Shown here: positions 9,251 through 18,330 of the stretch, piece after piece
Layout of the letters: each line of letters begins with the position of its first letter
How positions within the stretch are numbered: the stretch's first letter is position 1
Assembly: GCF_000423085.1 (NCBI RefSeq)
Contig: NZ_AUHH01000012.1
Coordinates: 1-64,000 of the forward strand
Length of the DNA: 64,000 bases
DNA from: Granulicoccus phenolivorans DSM 17626 = NBRC 107789 = JCM 15570
GTDB lineage: Bacteria; Actinomycetota; Actinomycetes; Propionibacteriales; Propionibacteriaceae
Reading direction: 5' to 3'
Made by a program: the position numbers and the translations under genes
The notes under the pieces: generated by a model
The model's database searches: none
The model's input: the letters and a program-made list of their open reading frames with translations, nothing else
Told to the model about the DNA's origin: nothing

Positions 9251-9370
9251 GTGACCGGGGCGACGCTGTCCGGGCCGAAATCGTCGCGTGCTCTGCCGCC
9301 TGGCCGTCGGGCCGGACCGTACGGCTGACCCTGATCGCGCCCCACCCGGCCGCTTCGCCGGACCGGTGTG

Positions 9371-9457
9371 ACCCAGCGTCTGGTTGGGCATCCAGCTTCG
9401 GGGTTGGGTGGGCAGCGTCGGGGCGCCCCGACGCTGGGTTGCCCGGGGTGACGCTGG
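9371..9457. repeat. 87-bp direct repeat, copy 2
   Basis: Second copy of the 9164-9250 unit, 207 bases downstream, with the same internal palindrome at 9413-9436. It ends about 95 bases before the ftsY start. Confidence 0.85.
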
Positions 9458-9552
9458 ATGCCCGAACCGACGATCCCGGACCCACCAACCAGCCCACCCG
9501 ACGCCACCGCGACGATCCCGGCCCAAAGGCTACTGACCACTAGGATGGCCGC

Positions 9553-10710
9553 GTGGATCCGGTCACTTTGATTGTCCTTGCTGTCGTCGGCGTACTCGTC
9601 CTTGCCGGGCTGATCGGCGGCGGCATTTGGTACGCCCGCCGCAATCGGGAACTGCCGAAGCCCCCGACCAAGGGCGAGGTGTCCCCGACCCGACCCGACG
9701 GCGAAACCGCGACGCCCGGGGGCGGTACCGACACCCTCGAAGCTCCGACCGACCCGGGCGCCGGAACCGCCCTCGCCGAGCGGCCCGAGGCGGCCGGCAC
9801 CCGGCTGCAGCGGCTGCGCGCCCGTCTTGCCGGTACGAACAATCCACTCGCCCGCGGCCTGCTGAACCTGCTCTCGGCCGATCACATCGACGAGGAGACC
9901 TGGGAGGACTTCGAGGCCGCCCTGATCACCTCCGACCTCGGGGTCGGGCCGACCACCGAACTGATCGACAAGCTGCGCACCCGGTTCAAGGTCGAGGACG
10001 TTCGCGACACCGACCAGGCCCGGGCGATCCTGCGCGAGGAACTGGTCCGCCTGGTCGACCCGACGCTGGATCGCTCGCTGAACCTGGACCGCAAGGACGG
10101 CAACCCGGCCGTGGTGATGATGGTCGGGGTCAACGGCACCGGCAAGACCACCACCGTCGGCAAGCTCGCCCGGCTGCTGGTGGCCGAGGACAAGGACGTG
10201 CTGCTCGGGGCCGCCGACACCTTCCGCGCCGCCGCGGCCGAACAGCTCGCGACCTGGGGCGAGCGCGTCGGGGTCCCGACCGTACGCAGCCACGAGGGCG
10301 CCGACCCGGCCAGTGTCGCCTACGAGGCCGTCAGCCAGGGCGTGGAACAGGAGGTCGACTGTGTCCTGATCGACACCGCCGGCCGACTGCACACCAAGAC
10401 CGGCCTGATGGACGAGCTCGGCAAGGTCAAGCGGGTGATCGAGAAGAAGGCGCCGGTCACCGAGGTGCTGCTGGTGATCGACGCGACCACCGGTCAGAAC
10501 GGCCTGGTCCAGGCCCGGATCTTCCGTGAGGTCGTCGATGTCTCCGGCGTCGTGCTGTCGAAACTTGATGGTTCGGCCAAGGGTGGCATCATCGTTCAAG
10601 TACAGCGTGAACTCGGCGTACCGGTGAAACTCGTCGGTCTCGGCGAGGGACCCGACGACCTGGCCCCCTTTGTGGCCGAGGACTTCGTGGACGCGCTCCT
10701 CGAATCCTGA
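9553..10710 (+). CDS. ftsY: Signal recognition particle receptor FtsY
   Basis: 385-residue SRP receptor GTPase that docks ribosome-SRP complexes at the membrane. It has an N-terminal transmembrane anchor (about residues 3-25), a short acidic linker, and the NG domain: GVNGTGKTT P-loop at 192, DTFRAAAAEQL, DTAGRL and the closing LSKLDGSAKGG and VGLGEGPDDL motifs. The start is GTG 9553. Its partner gene ffh lies 6 kb downstream in the same direction with the ugp operon between, whereas many actinobacteria keep them closer. Confidence 0.97.
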   Translation: MDPVTLIVLAVVGVLVLAGLIGGGIWYARRNRELPKPPTKGEVSPTRPDGETATPGGGTDTLEAPTDPGAGTALAERPEAAGTRLQRLRARLAGTNNPLARGLLNLLSADHIDEETWEDFEAALITSDLGVGPTTELIDKLRTRFKVEDVRDTDQARAILREELVRLVDPTLDRSLNLDRKDGNPAVVMMVGVNGTGKTTTVGKLARLLVAEDKDVLLGAADTFRAAAAEQLATWGERVGVPTVRSHEGADPASVAYEAVSQGVEQEVDCVLIDTAGRLHTKTGLMDELGKVKRVIEKKAPVTEVLLVIDATTGQNGLVQARIFREVVDVSGVVLSKLDGSAKGGIIVQVQRELGVPVKLVGLGEGPDDLAPFVAEDFVDALLES

Positions 10711-10724
10711 TCCTCGGGCGGACG

Positions 10725-11906
10725 ATGTTGAAACTAGTTGGGCTGACCAGCCCCTTTCTGGCCGGCGTGGTGGTCGCGGCGGCGATCCTGCTGCCGTTCA
10801 GCGTGCTGTTCGGATTCTCCCGGGTGGAGGTCAACGGCAAGAAGCGCCTGCGGTTCGGACGCCGGAACCGGCCCGGCCCCGCCGGCACCGCCGGCCGCTG
10901 GATCCGGATCGTGCTCGCCCAGGCAGCCGCGATCCTGGCGATGCTGCTGCTGGTCAACAACAGCCTGCACTTCTACCTGACCTGGGGTGACCTGGTCGGT
11001 GGTGGCGCGACCGGGCACATCCGCACCGCCCCCGGTCCCGCGCCGACCGTCCCGACCCCCACCCCGGCCGCCGATCCGCAGCATCCGCTGCCGTACACCA
11101 CCACGCCCACCCCGTCCGGCGCGCAACTGGCCAAGATGACCGTGCGCGGCGACACCTCCGGGGTGAACGCCGACGCGTGGGTGTGGCTGCCCCCGGGCTA
11201 CGAACAGGATCCGCTGAAGGCCCAGTCCCTGCCGGTGCTCTACCTGTATTCCGGGTTCCCCGGCTCGCCGCAGTCCATCTACGACCAGTTCGAGGTCGAC
11301 AAGCGCGCCAGCCAGGCGATCACGAAGAACGGCGTCCGCCCGTTCGTGATCGTGATGCCGTCGATCATGACCCACGGCCCGCGCGACACCGAGTGCGTCG
11401 ACCTGCCGGACGCGAAGTCGGAGACCTATCTCGCCAAGGAGGTGCCCGACGCCGTCCAGCGGACGTTTCGGGTCAGCACCGACCCGAAGCTGAACTTCCT
11501 GGCCGGCTACAGCACCGGCGGCCTGTGCGCGGCGAACTATCTGATGCGCCATCCCGACCGGTTCGGTGCCGCGGCGAGCATCGGCGGCTACTTCCATCCC
11601 TTCATCGAGGGGAAGGACATGTTCAACGGGGACCAGAAGCTGTACGAGGCCAACTCCCCGATCTGGCAGGCGAAGAACACCAGCAACCCGAAGTCGCTGC
11701 GGCTGCTGATCGTGTCGGTCACCGCCGACGAGCACTCCTACAACGGCGGCAAGGCCCACGAGGGCGATTCGAAGGACATGATCGACACCGTGCAGAACTG
11801 GCCCGGGGTCGGCGTCCTGCTGCTGGAGAAGGGCGGCCACGGCTGGCAGGTCTACTCCCGCACCTTCGACCAGGCGTTGACCTGGATGGGTCAGCTCGGC
11901 CTCTGA
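10725..11906 (+). CDS. Membrane-anchored alpha/beta-hydrolase (esterase D/Ag85-like)
   Basis: 393-residue protein: two hydrophobic helices at the N-terminus (about 6-30 and 62-85), a Pro/Thr-rich linker, then a putative-esterase (PF00756-type) catalytic domain outside the cell. The nucleophile is Ser263 in GYSTGG; an acid probably lies near SVTADEHSYNGG and the His in GHGW near the end. Related domains act on lipids or cell-wall esters (the antigen 85 fold), but the substrate here is unknown. It starts 14 bases after ftsY and ends at a terminator shared with the convergent ugpC gene. Confidence 0.82.
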   Translation: MLKLVGLTSPFLAGVVVAAAILLPFSVLFGFSRVEVNGKKRLRFGRRNRPGPAGTAGRWIRIVLAQAAAILAMLLLVNNSLHFYLTWGDLVGGGATGHIRTAPGPAPTVPTPTPAADPQHPLPYTTTPTPSGAQLAKMTVRGDTSGVNADAWVWLPPGYEQDPLKAQSLPVLYLYSGFPGSPQSIYDQFEVDKRASQAITKNGVRPFVIVMPSIMTHGPRDTECVDLPDAKSETYLAKEVPDAVQRTFRVSTDPKLNFLAGYSTGGLCAANYLMRHPDRFGAAASIGGYFHPFIEGKDMFNGDQKLYEANSPIWQAKNTSNPKSLRLLIVSVTADEHSYNGGKAHEGDSKDMIDTVQNWPGVGVLLLEKGGHGWQVYSRTFDQALTWMGQLGL

Positions 11907-11913
11907 ACAGCAC

Positions 11914-11948
11914 GGGGCCCGGTGCCGACAGTGTCGACACCGGGCCCC
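11914..11948. terminator. Bidirectional hairpin terminator
   Basis: Sixteen-base arms with one mismatch (GGGGCCCGGTGCCGAC and its near complement) around AGT. It lies in the 53-base gap between the convergent esterase and ugpC genes, so it can serve both. Confidence 0.8.
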
Positions 11949-11959
11949 AGCTACCCGAA

Positions 11960-13093
11960 TCAGGCCACGTACTCCAGGTTGGTCTCGGACTCCGGATCGA
12001 AGAAGTAGCACTCGCCGAACCGCGGGCGGGCGTACAGGGTCTCTCCGGTGGTGATCGGTTGCCGCTTGTCCGCGCGCAGCACGACCCGCTGTCCCCGGAC
12101 GGTGACCGGGCTGTCGGGCGTCATGATCGCATCGCAGTAGACGAACGCCTCCGAGCCCAGGTGCTCGATCAGCCCGGCGCGCAGGGGGAGCGCGTCGGGG
12201 ACCGGATTCGCCGAGCTGCCGACGATGTCCCAGGCCTCCGGGCGTACGCCGACGGTCACCCGGGGACCCTTCGCCCGGGTGGCGAGCTCGCGCTCGATGC
12301 CCAGATCGACGGTGTGTCCCTCCCCGATGACGGCGCGACCCTCTTCCAGGGACACCCCGTCCATCAGGGTGATCGACGGCGAACCGATGAAGCCGGCGAC
12401 GAAGGTGTTGCCCGGGTGCTCGTACAGGTGCGTCGGTTCATCGACCTGCTGGATCACCCCGTCCTTCAGCACACAGACCCGATCGCCCATGGTCATCGCC
12501 TCGGTCTGGTCGTGGGTGACGTAGACCGTGGTGACGCCCAGGCTGCGCTGCAGCGCGGCGATCTGGCCGCGGGTGGCCACCCGCAGCTTGGCGTCCAGGT
12601 TGGACAGCGGCTCGTCCATGCAGAACACCTTGGGGCTGCGGACGATGGCCCGGCCCATCGCCACCCGCTGCCGCTGCCCACCGGACATATTGCCCGGCTT
12701 GACGTCGAGCAGCGGACCGAGTTCGAGCATCTTGGCCGCATTCTCGACCTTCTGGGCGATCTCGGCCTTGGGGACCTTGGCGTTCTCCAGGGCGAAGGCC
12801 ATGTTCTGCCGGGCGGTCATATTCGGGTACAGCGCGTAGCTCTGGAAAACCATGGCCGTGTCGCGCTTGCGCGCCGGGACCTCGCTGACATCGACGTCGT
12901 CGATGAAGATCGAGCCCTCATCGATCGGCTCCAGGCCCGCGAGCATGCGGAGGGTGGTGGACTTGCCACACCCGGACGGGCCCACCAGCACCAGGAACTC
13001 ACCATCGGCGATGGACAGGTTGATCCGGTTCACCGCCGGCGGACGGGTGTTGTCGTAGATGCGGGAGGCGTTGCGAAACTCGACCGTGGACAT
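11960..13093 (-). CDS. ugpC: ABC importer ATPase, UgpC/MalK type
   Basis: 377-residue carbohydrate-importer ATPase. Walker A GPSGCGKST, Q-loop VFQSYALYPNMT, signature NMSGGQRQR (Met where Leu is usual), Walker B VFCMDEPLSNLDAKLR and the H-loop THDQ are all present, followed by a C-terminal OB-fold regulatory domain (about 240-377) typical of the MalK/UgpC/MsmK group. AGGAG precedes the ATG. It is the last gene of the minus-strand operon ugpA-ugpE-ugpB-ugpC; ATPases of this group are often shared among several sugar importers. Confidence 0.85.
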   Translation of the reverse strand: MSTVEFRNASRIYDNTRPPAVNRINLSIADGEFLVLVGPSGCGKSTTLRMLAGLEPIDEGSIFIDDVDVSEVPARKRDTAMVFQSYALYPNMTARQNMAFALENAKVPKAEIAQKVENAAKMLELGPLLDVKPGNMSGGQRQRVAMGRAIVRSPKVFCMDEPLSNLDAKLRVATRGQIAALQRSLGVTTVYVTHDQTEAMTMGDRVCVLKDGVIQQVDEPTHLYEHPGNTFVAGFIGSPSITLMDGVSLEEGRAVIGEGHTVDLGIERELATRAKGPRVTVGVRPEAWDIVGSSANPVPDALPLRAGLIEHLGSEAFVYCDAIMTPDSPVTVRGQRVVLRADKRQPITTGETLYARPRFGECYFFDPESETNLEYVA

Positions 13094-13153
13094 GGTCGGT
13101 ACTCCTAGTTCAGAGAAGCGTTCGAAGAGAGGGGCAGCGTCAGTGAGCCGGGC

Positions 13154-14458
13154 TCACAGCAGCGGCTTGATGTCGCGGTCGTAGGACTGCTGGGTTTCCT
13201 GCTGCATCGACGCGAACACGGTGGCCACGTCCTCCCCACCGAGGGTGATCTTGTCCAGACCGCCACCGATCCGCTTGCCGCCGCCGGGGACGAAGACCCG
13301 GGCGTAGTCCTGCGGCGCGGTGTTGCCGTCGGCCATCTGCTTGATCGCGGTGAAGGCGTTCGGGTTCTGCTCCAGGTAGGTCTTCATCGCAGCCTCGTTC
13401 TCCGCACCCTTGCGGACCGGGACGTAGCCGGTGCCCTGGGAGAAGGTGATCGTGTTCTGCATGTTGGTGAGGAAGTCGATGAACTTCACCGCGTTGATCT
13501 TGCGCTCGTGGGAGATGCCGTTGGGAACGGCCAGACCCGCACCACCGGTGGTCGCGCCCGGCTTCGGGCCGGGGAGGTAGGTGGTGATGAACGGGAACTT
13601 GGCGGCCTTGGTCAGCCCGGTCAGCGAGCCGGTGGACTGCAGCAGCCCCGCGGCACCGCCGATGCCGAAGGTGTTGTTGGCGTCCTTCTCGATGCCGATG
13701 TGGCCGGCCTTGTACTGGTCCTGCAGGAACTTGCCGGCCTCGATCGACTTCGGGTCGTTGAAGGTGGGCGTCCACTCGTTGGAGTACTTGCCGCCGAAGG
13801 TCCAGATCATGCCCTGGAAATACCAGTCCAGGTAGTTCGAGCCGTCCGGGATCACCAGGGCCGGCTTGCCGCCCATGGCCTGGACCAGCTTGGGCGCCCA
13901 GTCGGCGAACTCCTGCCAGGTCTGCGGGCCGCGCTTCTCCAGCCCGGCCTGGGCCAGCACGTCGGAGTTCCAGTACATCAGGGTGGTGGAGCGCGAGTAC
14001 GGCATGCCGTAGTGCTTGCCGCCGAAGGCGTAGTCCTCGCGCAGGGTGTCGACGTAGCTGTTCGCGTCGACGCCGGCTTCCTTCCACAGGTCGTCCAGCG
14101 GGGCGGTGGCCTGGTTCAGGGCGAAGTTGAACCAGGTGACGTCGGAGGCGACGATCACGTCGGGCAGGTCGCCGCCGGCCAGCGCGGCGTTGAACTTGGT
14201 GGCCAGGTCCTCGTAGGAGGAACCACCGTCGACCAGCTGCACCGGAACATCCGGGTGCTGCTTGGTCCACTCGGCGATCAGCTGCTCCTCCAGGGCCTTG
14301 GAGGAACCGGGGTGGTTGGACCAGAACTGCAGGGTGCCATTGCCCTTCTGCCCATCCCCGGCGGTGCTGCCGGTGCCGCCGGCGCAGGCGGACAGACCAA
14401 CGGTGGCTGCTGCGGCGCTCAGGCCAGCGAGAGCGAGGAATCCACGACGACCGATCAT
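13154..14458 (-). CDS. ugpB: ABC importer substrate-binding lipoprotein, UgpB-like
   Basis: 434-residue extracellular solute-binding protein of family 1. The N-terminus MIGRRGFLALAGL has a twin-arginine-like start and a lipobox (GLSAC, Cys about residue 25), so it is a lipid-anchored binding protein. The body reads LQFWSNHPG early and TGYVPVRKGA late, both resembling the sn-glycerol-3-phosphate binder UgpB rather than maltose binders. GAAAGG precedes the ATG. It sits between the two permease genes and the ATPase gene. The substrate assignment to glycerol-3-phosphate or glycerophosphodiesters is by resemblance only. Confidence 0.8.
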   Translation of the reverse strand: MIGRRGFLALAGLSAAAATVGLSACAGGTGSTAGDGQKGNGTLQFWSNHPGSSKALEEQLIAEWTKQHPDVPVQLVDGGSSYEDLATKFNAALAGGDLPDVIVASDVTWFNFALNQATAPLDDLWKEAGVDANSYVDTLREDYAFGGKHYGMPYSRSTTLMYWNSDVLAQAGLEKRGPQTWQEFADWAPKLVQAMGGKPALVIPDGSNYLDWYFQGMIWTFGGKYSNEWTPTFNDPKSIEAGKFLQDQYKAGHIGIEKDANNTFGIGGAAGLLQSTGSLTGLTKAAKFPFITTYLPGPKPGATTGGAGLAVPNGISHERKINAVKFIDFLTNMQNTITFSQGTGYVPVRKGAENEAAMKTYLEQNPNAFTAIKQMADGNTAPQDYARVFVPGGGKRIGGGLDKITLGGEDVATVFASMQQETQQSYDRDIKPLL

Positions 14459-14518
14459 GACTTACCTTTCATAGAACGTTGCAAAGACTGGGTGAATGAG
14501 TGAACGGGGGACGGGGCG

Positions 14519-15436
14519 TCAGCCCTTGACGGCGCCGGCGGTGAGGCCCTTGATCATCTGCTTCTGCAGGAGCAGGAACACGATCAGAATCGGGATCGCG
14601 GTGAGGACGGTGGCCGCCATCACCGGGCCCCAGTTGGTCAGACCCTCGTTCTGCTGGAGCTGGGTCAGACCGACCGGCAGCGGGGCGACCCGGTCGGTAT
14701 CGGCGATCAGGAACGGCCACAGGTACTGGTTCCACTCGGTGACGATGGTGATCAGGGTGAACGCCACGATCGTCGGCCACGACATCGGCAGGACCACCCG
14801 GAACAGGGTGCGCCCGAAGCCGGTGCCGTCCAGGCGCGCCGCCTCGAGGATCTCCCGGGGCAGGGACAGGAAGTGGTTGCGCATCAGGAAGGTGCCGAAG
14901 GCGGTCCCGGCCAGCGGGAGCATGATGCCCTGGAACGTGTTGCGCCAGCCCCAACCCGCGACCAGGGCGTAGTTGGAGATGATCGTGATCTGGTCGGGCA
15001 CCATCAGCGCCGCGATCACCAGCAGGAACAGCAGCCCCCGCCCGGGGAAGCGCAGGTACGCGAAGGCGTACGCACTGATCACGCCGAGGGCAACCTTGAA
15101 CACCGTCAGGCCACCGGTGATGATCACCGAGTTGCGCAGGAAGCCGACGAAGTTCACCTGGCTGACGGCGTAGGAGTAGTTGCCGGGCGCGAACGGGTTC
15201 GGCCACCAGGTGATCGGGTCGGAGTAGATGTCGGGATGGGTCTTCAGCGAGGTGATCAGGATGAAGTACAGCGGCACCATGACCATCGCCACGACGATCA
15301 GCAGCGCCACGTAGCCGAGGATCTTCACCCCGAGGCCGGCCTCGTTCGGATCGCGGTGCTTCCGCCGGGGGATCTCGGCCTTCTCGGGAGCAGGGGCCGG
15401 ATCGGTCTGCGGGGGGACGTCGGTCTGCTGGGCCAT
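14519..15436 (-). CDS. ugpE: ABC importer permease, UgpE-like
   Basis: 305-residue inner-membrane permease with six predicted helices after a long charged N-terminal tail (about 40 residues). The EAA loop reads EAARLDGTGFGRTLFRVVLPM, which contacts the ATPase. It is of the MalG/UgpE type. The ATG is one base beyond the ugpA stop, so the two permeases are coupled. Confidence 0.85.
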   Translation of the reverse strand: MAQQTDVPPQTDPAPAPEKAEIPRRKHRDPNEAGLGVKILGYVALLIVVAMVMVPLYFILITSLKTHPDIYSDPITWWPNPFAPGNYSYAVSQVNFVGFLRNSVIITGGLTVFKVALGVISAYAFAYLRFPGRGLLFLLVIAALMVPDQITIISNYALVAGWGWRNTFQGIMLPLAGTAFGTFLMRNHFLSLPREILEAARLDGTGFGRTLFRVVLPMSWPTIVAFTLITIVTEWNQYLWPFLIADTDRVAPLPVGLTQLQQNEGLTNWGPVMAATVLTAIPILIVFLLLQKQMIKGLTAGAVKG

Positions 15437-15437
15437 G

Positions 15438-16376
15438 TCAGTCCTGCCTGTCCTGGAGCCGGACCTGGATCACCGTGATCACCAGCACGATCAGGAACAT
15501 GATCGAGGCGACCGCGGCGCCGTAGCCGGCGCGGTTGTTGTTGAACGACTCTTCGTAGACCTGGTAGACCATCGTCATCGTGCCGTTGCCCAGGGGCCCG
15601 CCCCGGGTCATCACCTGGATCAGGTCGAACACCTGGAACGAGCTGAGCAGCACGGTGACCGACAGGAAGAAGGTGGTCTGGCGCAACTGCGGCAGGACCA
15701 CCCGGAACAGCCGACGGACCGGGGAGGTGTCGTCGATCTCGGCGGCCTCGTCGAGGTCCTTGCGCCGGCCCTGCAGGGCGGCCAGGTAGATCACGAAGAC
15801 GTAGCCGAGGTTCTTCCAGATGTAGGTGACCGTCACCATGAACAGGGCCCACTTCGGATCCTGGTAGAAGTTCGGTGACTCCACCCCGATCCGGCGCAGC
15901 AGGTCCTGGATCAGGCCGAACTGCGGGTCGAAGACGAACTGGAACGCCACACCGATCGCCGCGCCGGAGATCACGTACGGGGCGAAGATCATCGAGCGGA
16001 CCGCCGCGCGACCGAACAGCTTCTGGTCGAGCAGCAGCGCCAGCGCCAGGCCGAGGATCATCGACCCGGCGACCGCGGCCACGGTGAAGATGACGGTGTT
16101 CATCACGATCGTCGGGGTGCCCGGATCGGAGAACCAGTCGGCATAGTTGCGGAAGCCCACGAACAGCGGCGGGCGGGTCGAGCTCAGGTTCCACTGGAAG
16201 AACGAGATGCGGAAGTTGTCCACCAGCGGGCGATAGGTGAACAGGATCAACAGGATCATGTTCGGGAGGATGAGAGCGGCCGCGAGCAAGATCTGCTGCA
16301 GCGACCACCCGGACTTGCGCCGGGGTAGTTCGAGGTCCGGATCCGGAACTGACGTTCCGGGGATGGTCGACGTCAT
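15438..16376 (-). CDS. ugpA: ABC importer permease, UgpA-like
   Basis: 312-residue permease of the MalF/UgpA type with six helices and the EAA loop DEAAEIDDTSPVRRLFRVVLP. The ATG at 16376 is preferred over an upstream GTG at 16475 because the extra residues are Pro/Arg-rich and the transmembrane region starts about 30 residues after the ATG. First gene of the operon; its promoter must lie in the 229-base gap shared with ffh on the other strand. Confidence 0.83.
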   Translation of the reverse strand: MTSTIPGTSVPDPDLELPRRKSGWSLQQILLAAALILPNMILLILFTYRPLVDNFRISFFQWNLSSTRPPLFVGFRNYADWFSDPGTPTIVMNTVIFTVAAVAGSMILGLALALLLDQKLFGRAAVRSMIFAPYVISGAAIGVAFQFVFDPQFGLIQDLLRRIGVESPNFYQDPKWALFMVTVTYIWKNLGYVFVIYLAALQGRRKDLDEAAEIDDTSPVRRLFRVVLPQLRQTTFFLSVTVLLSSFQVFDLIQVMTRGGPLGNGTMTMVYQVYEESFNNNRAGYGAAVASIMFLIVLVITVIQVRLQDRQD

Positions 16377-16605
16377 GGCGGTGACTCTAGGGATCGCCGC
16401 GTGAACGCCAGAACCCTCGACGCGGGGCCGCGAGGTGAACGGTGGGGGAGTTTTCGTTAACCTCGCAGACACCACCGGGGGCTCGGGTCGTGCTGCCGGG
16501 CGTACCGCTTTGTGGGGAAACAGGGCTTTTTGGGTAACCTTGGCCAGTAGTTCATCCGCACCGACCGCCCGTATGCCCCGTGGCGGTCAGATCCGAGGAC
16601 CCGAC

Positions 16606-18189
16606 TTGTTCGACACACTGCAGGACCGGCTCGCCGCGACGTTCAAGAACCTTCGTGGCAAGGGCAAACTCAGCGACGCCGATATCGACGCGACCGCGCG
16701 CGAGATCCGGATCGCCCTGCTCGAAGCCGATGTGAACCTGGCGGTCGTCAAGGAATTCATCGCCGCGATCAAGGAGCGGGCCAAGAGCGCGGAGGTCTCC
16801 GAGGCGCTCAATCCGGCCCAGCAGATCATCAAGATCGTCAACGAGGAACTGGTCAACATCCTCGGTGGCGAGACCCGCACCATCCGGTTCGCGAAGAAGC
16901 CGCCGACCGTGATCATGCTCGCGGGTCTGCAGGGTGCCGGTAAGACGACGCTGGCGGGCAAGCTGGCGTACTGGCTGAAGTCGGAGGGGCACTCGCCGCT
17001 GCTGGTGGCCGCCGACCTGCAGCGTCCGAACGCGGTGGACCAGTTGAAGATCGTCGCCCAGCGCGCCGGCGTCCACTGCTTCGCGCCCGAGCCGGGCAAC
17101 GGGGTCGGGGATCCGATCCAGGTGGCGAAGGCGTCGATCGCCGAGGCCGAGCGCAAGTTGTACGACGTGGTCATCATCGACACCGCCGGCCGGTTGGGTG
17201 TGGATCAGGCGCTGATGCAGCAGGCCGCCGACATCAAGGCCGCGGTCGATCCCGACGAGGTGCTGTTCGTCGTGGACGCGATGATCGGCCAGGATGCGGT
17301 GAACACCGCGCAGGCGTTCGCCGATGGGGTCGGTTTCGACGGGGTGGTGCTGACCAAGCTCGACGGTGATGCCCGCGGTGGTGCGGCACTGTCGATCGCG
17401 CGGGTGATCGGCAAGCCGATCATGTTCGCCTCCAGCGGCGAGAACGTGAAGGACTTCGACGTCTTCCATCCCGACCGGATGGCTTCGCGGATCCTCGACA
17501 TGGGCGACATGCTCACCCTGATCGAGCAGGCGGAGAAGAACTTCGACGAGGAGAAGTCGCGCAAGGCCGCGGCCAAGATCGCCAGCAAGGGTGGGTCGGA
17601 GTTCGGCCTGGGCGACTTCCTCGAGCAGATGAAGCAGGTACGCCGGATGGGGCCGCTGTCGAAGATCTTCGGCATGCTCCCCGGCATGGGGGAGATGAAG
17701 GATCAGCTCTCCGGGATCGATGAGAAGGAGATCGACCGGATCGAGGCGATCATCCTGTCGATGACCCCGGCCGAGCGGGACAACCCGAAGATTCTCAACG
17801 GGTCGCGGCGCGCCCGGATCGCGAAGGGGTCGGGGACCGAGGTGTCCCAGGTGAACAACCTGGTCGACCGGTTCTTCGACGCGCGGAAGATGATGTCCTC
17901 GCTGGCGAACGGGAAGATGCCGGCCGGGATGCCGAACATGCCCGGGATGCCGCCGATGCCGGCCGCCAAGCGTCCGGGCCGGCAGGCGCCGAAGAAGAAA
18001 AAGGGTGGCAAGGGCGTGTCCGGGAACCCGGCCAAGCGCAATGCGGCCCCGATCGAACCCGCCGCCCCGGCCGCGAATCCGTTGGAGGCATTCGGGTCCG
18101 GGTTCGATCCGAAGCAGTTCGAGAAGAACGGTGGGGACTTCGAGTTGCCGCCGGAGTTGCAGAAGATGTTCAAGAAGAACCAGGGCTGA
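16606..18189 (+). CDS. ffh: Signal recognition particle protein Ffh (SRP54)
   Basis: 527-residue SRP GTPase. The TTG at 16606 gives the family start (M)FDTLQDRLAATFKNLRGKGK and has GAGGA six bases upstream; an in-frame ATG at 16573 would add MPRGGQIRGPD, which I regard as untranslated. The GLQGAGKTT P-loop starts at 107, with DTAGRLGVDQ and LTKLDGDARGG following. The Met-rich M domain that binds SRP RNA and signal peptides occupies about residues 310-430. An unusually long Pro/Met/Lys-rich C-terminal tail (about 430-527) carries PNMPGMPPMP and a KKKKGGKG patch. Confidence 0.96.
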   Translation: MFDTLQDRLAATFKNLRGKGKLSDADIDATAREIRIALLEADVNLAVVKEFIAAIKERAKSAEVSEALNPAQQIIKIVNEELVNILGGETRTIRFAKKPPTVIMLAGLQGAGKTTLAGKLAYWLKSEGHSPLLVAADLQRPNAVDQLKIVAQRAGVHCFAPEPGNGVGDPIQVAKASIAEAERKLYDVVIIDTAGRLGVDQALMQQAADIKAAVDPDEVLFVVDAMIGQDAVNTAQAFADGVGFDGVVLTKLDGDARGGAALSIARVIGKPIMFASSGENVKDFDVFHPDRMASRILDMGDMLTLIEQAEKNFDEEKSRKAAAKIASKGGSEFGLGDFLEQMKQVRRMGPLSKIFGMLPGMGEMKDQLSGIDEKEIDRIEAIILSMTPAERDNPKILNGSRRARIAKGSGTEVSQVNNLVDRFFDARKMMSSLANGKMPAGMPNMPGMPPMPAAKRPGRQAPKKKKGGKGVSGNPAKRNAAPIEPAAPAANPLEAFGSGFDPKQFEKNGGDFELPPELQKMFKKNQG

Positions 18190-18236
18190 GTCCTCGGGAG
18201 GGATGCTTCGGGTCGGGGGAGCGTCGTCGGGGTCGG

Positions 18237-18330
18237 GGGAGCGTCGACCGGCTTCAGGCAGCGAAGCGTCGTGCAGGGGAGCGAGGTCTGCTGCGTTCGC
18301 TGCTCGGGGTGGAGCTTCGCTGGTTGGTGG
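18237..18330. repeat. Flanking repeat B, copy 1
   Basis: Begins GGGAGCGTCGACCGGCTTCA and contains GCAGCGAAGCGTCGT, then GGGAGCGAG and CTTCGCTGGTTGGTGG. Related copies lie on the far side of the tandem array at 19619-19710 and 19792-19880. Confidence 0.75.

Larger units (their letters stand above)
8590..9545. repeat. Repeat island 1 (non-coding)
   Basis: Stretch of nearly 1 kb with no believable gene, between the 62-aa gene's terminator and ftsY. It holds several nested repeats: three 30-base-spaced copies of a TGCGCGATGG-like motif (8621, 8651, 8681); four copies of a TCGCGGGAA-like motif again spaced exactly 30 bases (9041, 9071, 9101, 9131); and an 87-base direct repeat (9164-9250 and 9371-9457). 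A long open frame crosses it, but its protein is low-complexity and tracks the repeats. It shares motifs with the islands after ffh and at 41.4-41.9 kb. Confidence 0.75.

Noticed and set aside
8563-9543. 326-residue protein encoded in repeat island 1
   Set aside because: The frame is low-complexity and mirrors the DNA repeats, lacks a ribosome-binding site, and matches no domain I know.
16573-16605. Upstream ATG start for ffh
   Set aside because: It would add eleven residues not seen at Ffh N-termini, while TTG 16606 has a well-spaced GAGGA and gives the canonical start.
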